Shown here piece after piece: positions 1 through 13,400 of a stretch of 64,000 nucleotides of DNA (within the stretch, counting starts at the first letter, position 1; every line of letters begins with the position of its first letter). Source of the stretch: Brachycybe producta (taxonomy: Eukaryota > Arthropoda > Diplopoda > Playtdesmida > Andrognathidae); assembly GCA_036925085.1 (NCBI GenBank), contig JAUPFP010000014.1, forward strand, positions 748,001-812,000, given 5' to 3'. Made by a program: the position numbers and the translations under genes. Under the pieces are notes generated by a model. It ran no database searches, was not told the DNA's origin, and saw nothing but the letters and a program-made list of their open reading frames with translations.

Positions 1-1330
1 GTATCATTTTGTTAGTTTTTTTTTTGCTTGGCATCTTAGGACACCAGCGTATCTTGTTGAAGCACGATGTGGGCTGTGCAAGAGAACTGCAGACACATAA
101 GATATGAACTAGGGGTGTGAATGAATATGGCGTCTTTGCCATATGCTGGTGAATGCGAAACATGCCATATTGGTAGGTACGATTGTTAGCTTCAGAAATT
201 TTACTGGATGTAATCGTCTCATTATTTCTTATGTTTAGTTGAAGTGTTACAACTTTTTTATACTAAATATTAAATTTAATAAAAATTGTTTTGTAAAAAT
301 TAAAAAAAAAATCTAGAGAGACATGCAATTCGTTTATTATCTCAATTTTTCAATGATTGAGAAACAATTAATTTTTTTTGTAAAAGAGAATTTCTTTAAA
401 TTGCAGTTTTTAGCTTCCTAATTAAGCTTTTTTATATAAAAAAAAATTCATAAGGGAAAAATTCTAAACAAAAATTAAGTGTTAAAAATAAAAAAATCAC
501 TCAAACAAATAAATCTTTAGCTATTTTAAAACTATTATTATTGTTCAAAATGAAATTTCGGATGCGTGTCAATTCTCAATAAAAGACCACAAATTCTTTT
601 CTATTTGGATCTATGTAAATAGAAAGAGAGATATTTGGGTTTTTAACGGAGGGAGAGTCGGGTTTGGCCCCGAGGTTAATTTTTTTTAGACAGGTGTTCA
701 TTTTATTTTCACTTTTTTAAGGATTTTTTTGTTGTTGTTCCAAGTTGGAAATCAAAAGGTAGTGGGTTAGTAAGGTAAATAGGGGGGGTGTAGAGTGGGA
801 GATTCCTGGTTTTTAAAGGAGTTAGCCCTCCCCCTAAACCGTGAGTTACTAGTAACGAGTTTTTTTTTTTTTTGGGGGGGGGGGGTTCTTCTAACTCCCT
901 AAAGCAATCAATTCCCCGTTATAATTCATGATAATGAAATTCTCTTCAAAAAAATTTTTTTGTTTCCTGATCGTTTTATTTAAGTATAAGGGGATTGTGC
1001 TAATTAATATTCTAATTAATTTGGTTGGGTCTTGTTTATTTTAAGTGTAATTAATGAGAATTTTTTAATATATATATTATATATATGTAAAAATGGCCAC
1101 AAAAGATCGATTGTAATGTTCAGGGGAGCCCTTTGTTTTGTTCGAAATGCAGCTTGTAACTCGCGTGCTGCCATCTAGTGGCTTCCATTGTAAGTTGTAT
1201 GTGTGTACTGAAGAGAGAGAGAGAGAGAGTTCACCGACTCTTGGTTTTTTCAGCGTTGTATAATTTTGCAAGGGGCAGTGGCCCCACATCAAGGGGCTGC
1301 AGATGATTAAGTTAACTGTTTTGCAAAGTT
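1..1330. other. ARID1 intronic sequence, AT-rich
   Basis: No exon recognised. Contains a T14-G12 homopolymer junction at 860-885 and otherwise simple AT-rich sequence. Confidence 0.6.
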
Positions 1331-1477
1331 GAAAGTCACTCATTATATGCTTTTTGCCGATAGTTTACTGTCGAGAGTAAAACATTCTATTTCTTGCTGA
1401 CAGTTTATTAACGTTCGAACATAATCGTAATTCTATTACATTAGTCTTTACTGTTTGGTAGAAAAGTGTTGTTTTTG

Positions 1478-1526
1478 AGAGTTTTACTGTCTTTTTAAAG
1501 TATTTTTAAAGACAGTAAACTCTCAA
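1478..1526. repeat. Hairpin of the 31-bp array unit
   Basis: GAGAGTTTTACTGTC and GACAGTAAACTCTC face each other around a short TTTAAAG-type loop. It shows the array unit also exists in inverted orientation at the array's edge. Confidence 0.7.
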
Positions 1527-1561
1527 GTACAACCACTTTCAGACAGTGAATTCTTAACTAG

Positions 1562-2650
1562 AGATCCTTTGAGACAGTAAACTCTCGGCTAAGGTACTTG
1601 TAGGCTGTAGCCACTTTACAGACAGTCAATACCAGCAAACTCTCAGAACCTTTTTGAGACAGTAAATTCTTGACTTGCAAGCTACTATAAAGACAGCCAA
1701 CGAAAAGCAAGAACACTTTCTGTGACTTTCAAGACAGTAAACTCTCAGCATTAACACTTTCTGTGACTTTCAAGACAGTAAACTGTCAGCATTGAGACTT
1801 TCAAGACAGTAAACTCGCAGCATTGACTTTCAAGACAGTAAACTGTCAGCATTGACACTTTCAAGACAGTAAACTGTCAGCATTGACACTTTCAAGACAG
1901 TAAACTCTCAGCATTGAGACTTTAAAGACAGTAAACTGTCAGCATTGACACTTTCAAGACAGTAAACTGTCAGCATTGACACTTTCAAGACAGTAAACTC
2001 TCAGCATTGAGACTTTCAAGACAGTAAACTCTCAGCATTGAGACTTTCAAGACAGTAAACTCTCAGCATTGAGACTTTAAAGACAGTAAACTCTCAGCAT
2101 TGAGACTTTAAAGACAGTAAACTCTCAGCATTGAGACTTTCAAGACAGTAAACTCTCAGCATTGAGACTTTAAAGACAGTAAACTCTCAGCATTGAGACT
2201 TTCAAGACAGTAAACTCTCAGCATTGAGACTTTCAAGACAGTCAAATCTCAGCAGTGAGACTTTCAAGACAGTCAAATCTCAGCAGTGAGACTTTCAAGA
2301 CAGTCAAATCTCAGCAGTGAGACTTTCAAGACAGTCAAATCTCAGCAGTGAGACTTTCAAGACAGTCAAATCTCAGCAGTGAGACTTGCAAGACAGTCAA
2401 ATCTCTCAGCATTAACACTTGCAAGACAGTCAAATCTCTCAGCAGTGAGACTTGCAAGACAGTCAAATCTCTCAGCATTAACACTTGCAAGACAGTCAAA
2501 TCTCTCAGCATTAACACTTGCAAGACAGTCAAATCTCTCAGCATTAACACTTGCAAGACAGTCAAATCTCTCAGCATTAACACTTGCAAGACAGTCAAAT
2601 CTCTCAGCATTAACACTTGCAAGACAGTAAACTCTCAGCATTAAGGCCGT
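1562..2650. repeat. Tandem array, 31-bp unit passing to 33 bp (about 29 copies)
   Basis: Core unit starts GACAGTAAACTCTCAGCATT. Units run from 31 bp (GACAGTAAACT and then GACAGTCAAATCTCAGCAG forms) to 33 bp from about 2395, where an extra CT gives AATCTCTCAGC. GACAGT starts number about 29 between 1731 and 2630. Because 33 is divisible by three, the last part is open in several frames; these are not genes. Confidence 0.95.
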
Positions 2651-3618
2651 TACCACACAACATGAACCACTGGAACACAGCAAACTCTCAGCTCGAACCT
2701 TTTTTTTAGACAGGAACCTCTTCAGTCTAACTCATAACAAGAAAACTGTCAAGACAGTGAACTCTCACCTGAAGAGTTTAAAGACGGAAGTGATATTCCA
2801 TAGTACTTTATCTGCGAGTTTACTTTCTCAATGGAATTCTAGCTGAGAGTTTACTGTTTGGAAGGGTTTCTTTTAGTCATTCTGAGCGAAGGTTAATTTC
2901 AGGTCACTCTCAAAGAAATAAAGAGAAAAACCCAAGTAATAGTTTAGCTTTCTATTGTTATGGCTCGCGAGCCACACTTGTTTATGACGTCATTTTATGG
3001 TGGAGTTTTCTTGAGTGTATCTACCTCTATATACATGTATAATATATAATAGGGGGGGGGGTCTCTGTATATTGGAGGTTTCCTTTATATACACACACAT
3101 ATTATGTATACAGAGGCGAAATCCCAAGTAATCAATATTCAGTTGTGTGTCACTGGGACTCGACTGTGGGGGTGGGTGGGGGGAGTGAGTGAGAGGGAGG
3201 TGGGTGGGTGTGGGTAAGGAAAGTTCCTTAATCTCCTCTCTCTTCTTATTCTTTAATAAATTCACCCAACCGCCCACCTGTGACACTTTTTTTTTATCTT
3301 CAATTTTACACGGTGTCATCACCGTCATTTTCATTGTCGTCACTTGTTGGCGATTCAAGTCCAAGGTTGAGGGACACCCTTTTTCTTCTTCTTCTGGATT
3401 TCTACTTCCCCATTTTTTTTTATGCTTCTCCCCCCCCCCCCCCTCTCCTCCCTCCTCCCCTTTCCATCTGTCTGGCAATGATGGTGACGGTGGGTGCTAC
3501 TTTTTTTTTGTTGTTGTTAACAGAATGTGGGTGTCATTATAAGGAAGAGAAGTTCACGGTTATTTAGGTGAGTTGTCCGTTCTCCATGAAAACCATCTTT
3601 CAATGTGGTTTCATGTTC
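2651..3618. other. Intronic low-complexity sequence
   Basis: Contains inverted remnants of the 31-bp unit (GAGTTTACTGTTTGG at about 2850), G runs near 3051 and a C run near 3431 within a pyrimidine-rich stretch. No exon seen. Confidence 0.6.
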
Positions 3619-4412
3619 ACTTCAAAAATCTCCACAAAGAGCGCTAGCTTCGTTTTTGTATTGAGCCCCCCATAGACCCCGATGTTAAAGAAAAAAATGT
3701 TAGTTTTTAAAATACACAACAGTCGCGGCGGAAATATGTTTATTTTTCATATTTAAAGTTGTCCAATTTTGATGGTTCAAAGTGCAATGTGCACCTTAAA
3801 TATATTCTGATCGAGTGATAGAATAACAAAAAATTGGTAAGTGTTTTTCTATTTTTAAAAACTATTTCAAAATCGCAAATTTCTAACTCTTATGTTAAAA
3901 CTCCATTGAGTACGCACAAATAAGAAAAAAATATCCATTAAAATATTGGTAAAAATACGTAAAAATAATTTTTAAAAAAACCACAGTGAAGCCGACACAT
4001 TGGCGCACGTGCTGATTTTTTTCTGGTTTTTAAAAATTATTTTTACGTATTTTTACCAACATTTTAATGGATGTTTTTTTTTTGCTTACGAGCGCGCGTA
4101 CTCAATGGAGTTTAACATAAGAGTTAGAAATTCACGATTTTGAAATAGTTTTTTTTTAAAATAGAACCGCACTTACCATTTTTTTGTCATTCTATCACTC
4201 GATCAGCATATATTTAAGGTGCACATTGCAATTTAAACCATCAAAATTAGACAACTTTAAATATGAAAAATAAACATATTGCCGTCGCGACTGTGTATTT
4301 TAAAAATTAACATTTTTTCTTTAACATCGGGTCTATGGGGTTCAATAGAAAAACGATGCTGGCGCTCTTTGCGGAGATTTTTCGAAGTAATTTAGTGCTG
4401 GTAACCTCTTAA
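3619..4412. mobile_element. Foldback element family C, copy 1 (about 0.8 kb)
   Basis: Long inverted arms starting CACTTCAAAAATCTCC and ending with GGAGATTTTTCGAAG; outer end GGTAACCTCTTAA. Arms include AAAGAGCGCTAGC, TGCAATGTGCACC and TCCATTGAGTACGC. The non-palindromic centre is ACATTGGCGCACGTGCTGA. No coding sequence, so it is non-autonomous. Copies at 8071 and 39626. Confidence 0.85.
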
Positions 4413-4636
4413 ATGAAAGCTTACTATGGGCTAAAATTGCATAAAAGCTAAACCGTTGGCATTGGTCACGTTTTGCTGTCGATCTTACTGCTACAATTTA
4501 GCTCTAGTCCAACTTTAAAAGCTCGATTCACATTATATGGAACGTCAACGTCATGAAACGTACCGTCAACGTCACGTCAAAATAGTATACAACGTATTGA
4601 ATATTTTACATGAAGTTGACGTTGCTGGTAGTTTTC

Positions 4637-4880
4637 ACGATAGTTGCTGTCACGAGAGCAACTATCATCGTGAAGACCAAATGATAGTCACTATCACAAC
4701 TATCTCGTTTGACTAGATAGTTGAATAGTACTGTCGCAATAGTAATAGTTGTTGTGTGACCGCCTCTTGTAGGGAAATATCCACTTCGTATAGGAAAATT
4801 TGGCTTCTGGAGAAGAGAGAGATCGAAACTTTCATGACAGCTACTCTCATGATGCGATAGTTCATTCTCACGATAGCCAC
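4637..4880. repeat. Degenerate ACTATCGTGA-type repeats with hairpin
   Basis: CACGATAGTTGC and GCAACTATCATCGTG form a hairpin at 4635-4672; several related ACTATC/GATAGT words follow. Probably an old foldback or simple array. Confidence 0.5.
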
Positions 4881-4894
4881 TGTCTACGTGTCTT

Positions 4895-5035
4895 GAAGTG
4901 ACGAACTGGTTCAAACGTATTAGCAGATTTGCGCAGCACATTAGACTAATGTGCTAATGTGCAAATCTGCTAATGTTTATTCTGAACCGGTTCGTCAAGA
5001 TCCACAAACGGATCAGAACCGATTTCCAAAAAAAC
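4895..5035. mobile_element. Fragment related to the AACCGG hAT-like element
   Basis: Contains TTAGCAGATTTGCGCAGCA opposite its inverted copy, flanked by GAACTGGTTC and GAACCGGTTCGTCAAGATCC. The same words occur in the complete element at 55320-55719. Confidence 0.6.
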
Positions 5036-5075
5036 AAAAAACATCGCGAACCTGAGCTGTGTTTGCAATAGGCCT

Positions 5076-5281
5076 ACAGGCATTTAGAAATCGGGACGAA
5101 CTTCAGTTGGCGCCGCCCTTTTTATGACGACCGGCAACTTCTAATTGGTTTGTTGTGTGGTTCGACGTTGAAAAAGGCGGAGCATGTGACGTCAGACTAC
5201 ATAACCAACCAATTAGAAGTTGCCAGTCGTCATAAAAAGGGTCCGGCCAACTGAAGTTCGTCCCGATTTCTAAATGCCTGT
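5076..5281 (+). mobile_element. MITE family A, copy 1
   Basis: Starts ACAGGCATTTAGAAATCGGG and ends with its inverse, about 80 bp terminal inverted repeats around a short unique loop carrying TGACGTCAG. GTTTGCAAT occurs at 5061-5069 and 5282-5290; six extra bases (AGGCCT) separate the left copy from the element, so the duplication is likely but modified. Confidence 0.88.
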
Positions 5282-5290
5282 GTTTGCAAT

Positions 5291-6610
5291 GCAAAGAAGC
5301 GGGAACTTCGGTCACACAAGACGAGGGAGAGAGAGAGACAACTGGACTTTCAATTTTTACTGTCGAAATCGACCACCAAAAGTGGTCCAACCCGACCAAG
5401 AAAGGGGGAGGGGACCATATTATGAAACGGTATTATCTTCTTGTGTCCGCCTTTTTTATTATCTTTTTTTTTCCGCTTTCGTTCTTTTTTTTTCCTTCTC
5501 TTTTCCGTTATTTCCTCTTTTTTCTTCTTCTTCTTGGTGTATCTCTATTGAGGCGTCAATGTCAGTCAACAACCTTGACATTGGAACACACACACAATTG
5601 AGTAGCTCGATATATATATACATTTATATGTGTGTGTGTTAAATTGGTTGATCTGAAAATAGCATTGGGTTGAATACAGAGCAAAACCACCCAATTCCAC
5701 CACCACCTCCTTCCCCCCTCCTCCTCACTCTCATTCAATCTTTTTCTTCACATTCTTTCATTCATTTTCTCCTCCTCCTCCCCCCCTCCCTTTTGCGCAC
5801 CCCCCTTGACACACTTTTAAAAGGGGTGGGTGGGAGGGAGAAAGGGAGGTCCTATTATGAGTTATGATAATTGATAGCCTTGTATGTGTTTGTTGTTTTG
5901 TCTGCAAAACTGACTGACTGACTGGGTCTCTCTTTAACTTAAACTCGGTTATTCACTTTTTCTCCTCCTCTTCTCCACCTCCTCCCCCTTCTATTTATGT
6001 CCTACTGAAGGCCTTTTTGTAATTTGATTACGTTTGATTTCATTGACCTTAATTACATACGGAAGCTAATTTAGTTTTCTATCAGAGGAAGAAAAAAAAA
6101 AAAGAAACATTTCAGTCAATTGACTCTTTTTGCTTATTTTTGATTGGAAGGAGGAGAATGGGATTTATTGCGTTTAGAATAACGGAGAAAATTGCTTCCT
6201 GTTGAGTGGAGGATATAACTGTTGCTGCTGCTGCTGCTGCTGTCCTTAGTCCAAAATTTGATTCTCATTTTTAGCATATTTCTTAAATCTCTACACACTG
6301 CTAAAATATGAAGGAGAAGGTGGTGGCTCTTGTTGCAAAAAATGAGAGCTCTTCTTGTCTTGAGACGAAGAGGTTGTAATACACAGACCACTTTTGGGAT
6401 TGCCTAGAATGAAGTTGAAGGTGGTTGCAATGTATTTTCTATGGAAAGACTCGTGGTGGTTGGTTGGTTTTGGCGGCAACCTAACTTTATTTTGCAGTCA
6501 AAAAGTGGTCTATGTGCTAAGGGGTTTTTTTTTGGTGAAACTCCTGTTTCGAAGGTCGATCTCTTGAGCTGCAGTTGAGCTTTTCAGCCAAATAAAAAGG
6601 AGTTAGAATG
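5291..6610. other. Intronic sequence with pyrimidine tracts
   Basis: CT-rich stretches (5450-5530, 5690-5800) and simple repeats. No exon with acceptable splice sites and phase was found. Confidence 0.55.
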
Positions 6611-6611
6611 T

Positions 6612-6955
6612 CAAATGGTGAAGCTCTTCAGCTCAAAAATGGTGATTGAAAGCCAACGATGGAGCTTGAATACCAAAAGATGGAGCTTGAAAGCCGTAAA
6701 ATGGAGCTTGAAAGCCGAAAGGTGGAGCTTGAAAGCAGCTTGAATACCAAAAAATGGAGCTTGAAAGCCAAAAGGTGGAGCTTGAAAGCCAAAAGGTGGA
6801 GCTTGAAAGCCAAAAGGTGGAGCTTGAAAGCCAAAAGATGGAGCTTGAAAGCCAAAAGATGGAGCTCGAAAGCCAAAAGATGGAGCTCGAAAGCCAAAAA
6901 CGATCTGTAAATCCGAAAGATAGAGCTTGAAAGCCAAAGCTGAAGAACTTCAGCG
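6612..6955. repeat. Tandem array, 21-bp unit (about 14 copies)
   Basis: Unit GGAGCTTGAAAGCCAAAAGA plus T/G. Open in several frames on both strands because 21 is divisible by three. Edges are diverged. Confidence 0.93.
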
Positions 6956-7158
6956 CAAAAAGAAGCTCTCGAGCCAAAAGGGCAAGAGGCTTTTGGCGCC
7001 ATATTTTTTTTATTACTCTGCAAGTGAATATATATATTTTTGCATGCGTTTGAAGTGCCTTTTTTATTATTTTCTTCTCATTGTCTTGGAATTACAAATA
7101 TTAGGACCACAAAACAAACGTGAAATTGACGTGTGATTGGTGATTTTTTTGTTTACAG

Positions 7159-7458
7159 GGTGGACCAATCCATGAATTGAGTGGTCAATCGACGGCCGGT
7201 AAAAGGCCTGTCCAACCACAACCCACTTATCTGGGTTCAAGTCCTGGCTACGGAGGAAGCGGTGTTTCAAGTGGGGGTGGTCCTCCTCCTCCTCCTCCGC
7301 AACCGTCGGCCCCTTCACCGACCCCATATGGGGCTCAGTATCCTCCTCCCTCTACGCCTCAACGATACTCTAGTAGCCCTCAGGGACGTAGCAGTGGATT
7401 ACCTGTCAACATGATTGGCCCAGGTGGAGGTGGAGGACACCAACCGTATTCATCACAG
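7159..7458 (+). CDS. ARID1: ARID1 visible exon 1 (100 codons)
   Basis: Follows a TTTACAG acceptor, starts and ends in phase 0, donor GTGAGG. Encodes a Gly/Ser/Pro-rich linker beginning GGPIHELSGQST, with a six-proline run. Coding is supported by 100 open codons with exon-like composition joining in phase to the next exon. No start codon belongs here. Confidence 0.88.
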
Positions 7459-10400
7459 GTGAGGGTCATAATTATGATGATGCATGATGGGAAGACCGTG
7501 AAGTGATTGTTTGAAAACTCTTAAATATGCAAATAAAGGAGAACAATGGAACTGAACTATTGATTCTTCTTCTGATTTTTAAGAAATAATATTAAGAAGA
7601 AATTGAAAGCGTTTTAGAAACTAGAAAGGTAGCTCAATTACAGATATCGTTCAAAATAAACTTTTTATAGAGAATAATATTTCAAAATATTATATAAAAA
7701 AGCGTATTTTAAAAGATATCAAAATGAAAATACTTCTCGAACTCTTTAAATATTCTTGTCTCTCAGGTAATGAAGAGAAGTTGAAAGTGTTTTAGAAACT
7801 AGAAGGGTAACTCAATCACTTAAGAGAATATTTTTTTTATTTTGATATCTTTCAAATTAAACTTTTTATGTAAGTTCGGCGATAATCCAACTTTAAGCAG
7901 CCGATATTTATAAAAAAAAATGTATATCAAAAGTTTATTTTGAAAAATATATCAAAATATGGAAATACCCCTTAAGTGATTGAACTACCCCTTCTAGTTT
8001 CTCTTAAATTTGCTCTTCTGTTAGACGGAATAACCAGATTTCGAGAGACATTTACACTAGAAAATCACCTTTAAGAGGCTACATCGCAAAATGACTTCGA
8101 ATAATCTCCGCAAAGAGCGCTAGCATCGTTTTTCTATTGAGCCCATAGACCCCAATGTTAAAGAAAAAACGCTAATTTTTTAAAATACACAGTCGTGGCG
8201 GCAATATGTTTATTTTTCATATTTAAAGTTGTCCAATTTTGATGTTTCAGAGTGCAATGTGCACCTTAAATATATGCTGATCTAGTGATAGAATGACAAA
8301 AAATTGGTAAGTGTGCTTCTATTTTTAAAAAAAAAAACAATTTCAAAATCGCGAATTTCTAACTCTTATGTTAAACTCCATTGAGTACGCGCTCCTAAGA
8401 TAAAAACTTCCATTAAAATGTTGGTAAAAATAATTTTTAAAAAACGAGAAAAAAAATCAGCACGTGCGCCAATGTGTTGGCTTTACTGTGGTTTAATTTT
8501 GGTTTTTTAAAATTATTTTTACGTTTTTTTTTTACCAATATTTTAATGTATGTTTTTTTTGCTTACGAGCGCGCGTACTCAATGGAGTTTAACATAAAAG
8601 TTAGAAATTCGCGATTTTGAAATAGTTTTTAAAAATAGAACCGCACTTACCAATTTTTCGTCATTCTATCACTCGATCAGCATATATTTAAGGTGCACAT
8701 TGCACTTTGAACCATAAAAATTAGACAACCTTAAATATGAAAAATAAACTTATTGCCGCCGCAACTGTGTGTTGTTTTAACAATTAACGTTTTTTCTTTA
8801 ACATTGGGTCTATGGGCTCAATAGAAAAACGATGCTAGCGCTCTTTGCGGAGGTTTTTCGAAGTAATTTTGCGATGTGTTTCTAAAAAAAGCAATTTTAA
8901 TAAATTCTATTGATGGTTTTTTAAACATTTCAATTAGAGATTGGCTTCTTAATGGAGAAAACATGTTTTTTGTTCGTTTTTTTTTTATTATTTTTCCTTT
9001 TTAATTTTTCTTAAATTTTTTTTTTTATTTTGATAATTTCTTTTTCAGATTGTGGGGATTGGAGTTGAGGTTAAATTTATAATATTGACATTTTGTTTCT
9101 TTTGTGAACTGATTCATTAAAAATGCAAAGAAAAAATCAGCATATCTGTTTTTTGGATGCGAAATTGCTATAAAAAACGGAAGAATAAAAAATCCTCAGG
9201 GTTAATTTAGTTTCTTAATTAATGGCTTTGTTGTTAATTATTTGTTTAGTAAATCTAGAAGGGGTAATTATTAATTGAGTCTAGATTTCTGTTTGTTTTT
9301 TTGCTGCCATTGTTGCAACTTTTATTTGTTGTGTAGAAATAATTAGAAGAATTTGGGCGCCGCCCATTTTTAAGTCACAAAGTTCTGTTGCATTTTGACT
9401 CCTTGGTAAGCAAATACTTATATAGTGCTAAACTGAGCTAGTGCTAAATTGACTAATTATCAAATTATAAAATGGTAAATTTTCAAACTGCTCAAGTGTT
9501 AACTGAAACTAAACTGACCAGTTACTAAACTAACCAATTACCAAACTGACCAAGTGCTAAACTGACCAATTACCAAAATGAACAATTGCTAAACTCGCCA
9601 ATTACGAAACTGAGAAAGTGCTAAACTTACCAATTACCAAACTGGTCAAGTGCTAAACTGACCAGTTACCAAACTGGTCAAGTGCTAAACTGACCAGTTA
9701 CCAAACTGGTCAAGTGCTAAACTGACCAGTTACCGAACTGGTCAAGTGCTAAACTGACCAGTTACCGAACTGGTCAAGTGCTAAACTGACCAGTTACCGA
9801 ACTGGTCAAGTGCTAAACTGACCAATTACTAAACTGGACAAGTGCTGACTTTCGGAAACAGGTGTTAAACTGACCAATTACCAATCAAAACTATAAATTA
9901 AGTTCTAGAAAGACCAAATGCAACTAAGCATGTGCCAATCTAATCAAGTACTTAGCCGGAGCTGGAGTGCTAAAATGGTCAATTAGAACTCAACTTAAAA
10001 AAATGACCCGAAGCTTGCTTGAAATCTGAATAGAACAACAGGCGCTAAACTGACCACATGAGAGCCAAGAAACGGATGCGATTATCTAAACACTAAAGTG
10101 CTAATCTAACAAAAAATACGAGGCTAAAACTGCCCACTTTTCAAACCTAAAAACTGATCCAATTCATAATCTTAAACAAACTTAGTGCTTAATCAGCTGA
10201 TTATTTTTTTTTACAGTAGCAGCTTAATAACTAACTAAACGACCTTGAGTATGACGTCATCTCACTTCAATATATTAAAAATAAGTACAACACCAAGATT
10301 AATAACACCTGTAATAACAATGAAATAGGACTCATCACATGTGGTTTGGGGGGAGGGGAGGGGTGGGCGTGGTCAGTAATATTAATAACTTAACTTTGGA

Positions 10401-13400
10401 TGATTTTTTTTAAATAGGACCTTTATAATAAATTATTACTATGTTTGATTAATAACCAATGAGATTGAAGGGAATTTATTAATCTTCCTTATGTAATAAT
10501 GTGTGTATTATGGGCTTTAAAAGGTGAATGACATTTTGACAATTGTCAGTTTGCATTAACTAATAATATAAAGAGAGAGTGTGGGTGGAATTGACCTTCA
10601 CTAACTAGAAATTGAAGGACAATTTTCATATAAAAAGGGGGGGGGGTGGTGGTTATTGGTTATTTATTATAATTGTAGTTACTGAAGTGGGTGGGGTTAG
10701 GAGGAAGTCTGATTAAGGATTACTTTTAAACCACATTATTATTATTATAATGGGGGGGGAGGAGTGTTTTCTTGTTTCTATTGAGAGGGTGATGGTGGTT
10801 AGTGAAGGGAGGAAATTGTGTTTTTTTTCTTTACCCTTCTAGACTAGACTGTTTGGCGCCTTCTTAATTATTACATCATTCCTTCCTGGGTTGTTTTTTT
10901 CGGTGCGATTTGCAGTAAATCACTTTCATTCATTCACCTTTATATATATTTTTTTTCCTTCCCTTTTCCTTAATTTTGTTTTTTTTTTTTTTTTTGGTCA
11001 TTCACTTAAAATTAGGCCAATTATTTATCATCTCAAGTCTTCTTCCTTCAGGGGGTGTGTTTTAAGTTTTACTATTTTCAATATTTTTTTTACTCGCTTT
11101 TATTTAACTTTTTATACTTTGGTTTGTTTGGTTTTGTTTGTCCACCTCGCCACCTTCTGGAAATATTTGAAAATATAATTCACACTGCACGGAAATTGAA
11201 CCCATGAACTAACTTTACCAATGGGCACAGGCAGTTAGAAATAGGAGAGAACTTCAATTGGCTCCGCCCGTTTTATGACGACCGGCACAACTTCTAATTG
11301 GTTGGTTATGTAGTCTGACGTCACATGCTCTCCGCCCTTTTCAATGTCGAACCACACAACAAACCAATTAGAAGTTGCCGGTCGTCATAAAAAGGGCGGA
11401 GCCAACTGAAGTTCTGACCTATTTCTAACTGCCTGTCCAATGGGCTGAGAGCCGGAGACACTAACCCACTACACTCACAACACAAGGGGCGGGACTTTGT
11501 TTTGTTTTTTCTACTTTTTTTTATAAAAGCGAGTATCACAAAAAAACATGTTTTTTTGTTTAATTTTCTTGTTTTACTCTTCTAGTTTCTTCAGAAATTC
11601 AATCATAAATGATCCATTTTATTCTTCTAGTTTCTAAACACCTTCAAATTCTTTACTATTCTAGTTTTTGTAAAACTTTCAACTTTTTTCTTCTTCTGAA
11701 ATTCAACTAGCTTTTAGTTTAACTTCATAATTTGTTTGTTTGTCCACCACGTGTTTTAAAAACTAGAATGTACCAACACAGGCAATTAGAAATCGGGACA
11801 AAAAGAAGTTGGCTCCGGCCCTTTTTGTGACGACTGGCAACTTCTAATTGGTTTGTTGCGTGATTCGACGTTGAAAAAGGCGGAGCATGTGACGTCAGAC
11901 TACATAACCAACCAATTAGAAGTTGCCAGTCGTCATAAAAAGGGCGGAGCCAACTTCTGTTTGTCCCGATTTCTAATTGCCTGTCACTGCAAGAGATTGA
12001 ATCTCATGACCAACATATTACTATGAGCTGAGACCACTAATCACTATTGTTTTTTTTTTGTACGACAGTAGTGATGAGTGGTTGACTTCTACCACAATGA
12101 GCGACATCCGCAGGTTTATTGTTTTCAATGGGTGATTCATGTGAAACAAGTGTGTGTGTGTGTGGCGCCACAAAGTGGTTTGAATACTTAAATTTGGAGG
12201 AAAAGGGGGGGGGGCTAAAATAAGGTTGCCATGAAATGTTTTCTTTTTTGTTTTGATGACCTTGAGATTTTATTTACATTTAGGTCACTGACCTGAAAAA
12301 GGAAATTGATGCATATTTTATATATTTTGGCAAACATTTCAAATGTATTGTCATATGTAACTTTTTTTTCTTCTTTCTTGTTACTAGATGGCGCCTCAGT
12401 ATCCGCAACAGCAACAACAAGGACCACCACCACCACCTCAAATGGGGAATTATGACCAACGGTCAATACAAGGGTATCTTCCTCAACATAGTCCGCAGGT
12501 GAGATATTTATATAAGGTGTAACGTTACAAAAGGGGTTTATTAATAGTTTAGGAACAAACATTAAGGAGAAATTGAAAGTGGGTTAGAAACTAGAATGGG
12601 TAATTCATGTTTCATGTTTGATATCTTTTGAAAATTTTGATCAAACTGAAATATAAATCATATTTTGAAAGATATCAACATGCAAATTACCCTTAAGTGA
12701 TTTTGTTACCCTTCTAGTTTGTAAAACACTTTAAGTTTTTTCGTAATTTTCCTTCTGAAATATGGAATATAACCAGTGTTCTAGTGGCGGTGGTCAAATG
12801 CTACAAAAGAAATAAGAACACAATGACATTTCAATTATGCATATATATATTTAATATTAATGATAATGATATGGTCTCTTATATGGTAATATTGGGTATT
12901 CTAGTAAATAATAAGAATGTGGTTTCCATAAATTAAGTCACACGCAGATGTTTATTTTAGAATAAGAAATTTTCTAGTTTTTTTCCCTCCTCCTCCTCCT
13001 TCTTCTTCATTCTTTCTGAGTTTCCTTTCCTTGAATGTGTTTTTCTTCTCGGAAAAGTCGATATGTGAAATCCATTAGTGAAGAAGTGATTCATAGAAGC
13101 AGCACATTTTTCTTACTATTACGTCGCTAGGTGGCGCTCTACATCACGGAATCAAAAGCCATGTTATGCAAATAACAGAAAGCAAACTGTTTCTCAATTT
13201 GTGGCCAAAGTGCCAATTGTGAAGTATAATCATCATCATTAGAGCAATTGTTTTGTTTTTGTTTTTCTAATCAAAAAGGCTGGTTAGAGGCTAGATGTCT
13301 TGGTTACTGCCAGTTGTCAACTAGTGTTCTAGCCTCTAATCATTGTTTTTGATTGAAAACAATCAATTGTTGGTTGATCATCATCATTTGAGCAATCTGC

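Noticed and set aside
2335..2683. Frames of about 100 codons in both strands
   Set aside because: Produced by the 33-bp period of the GACAGT array.
4606..4941. 111-codon minus-strand frame
   Set aside because: Made of degenerate ACTATC/GATAGT repeats; no splice or start support.
6611..7023. Leu/Phe-rich minus-strand frames resembling membrane proteins
   Set aside because: They are the 21-bp array read backwards; the hydrophobicity is a by-product of CTTT-rich repeats.
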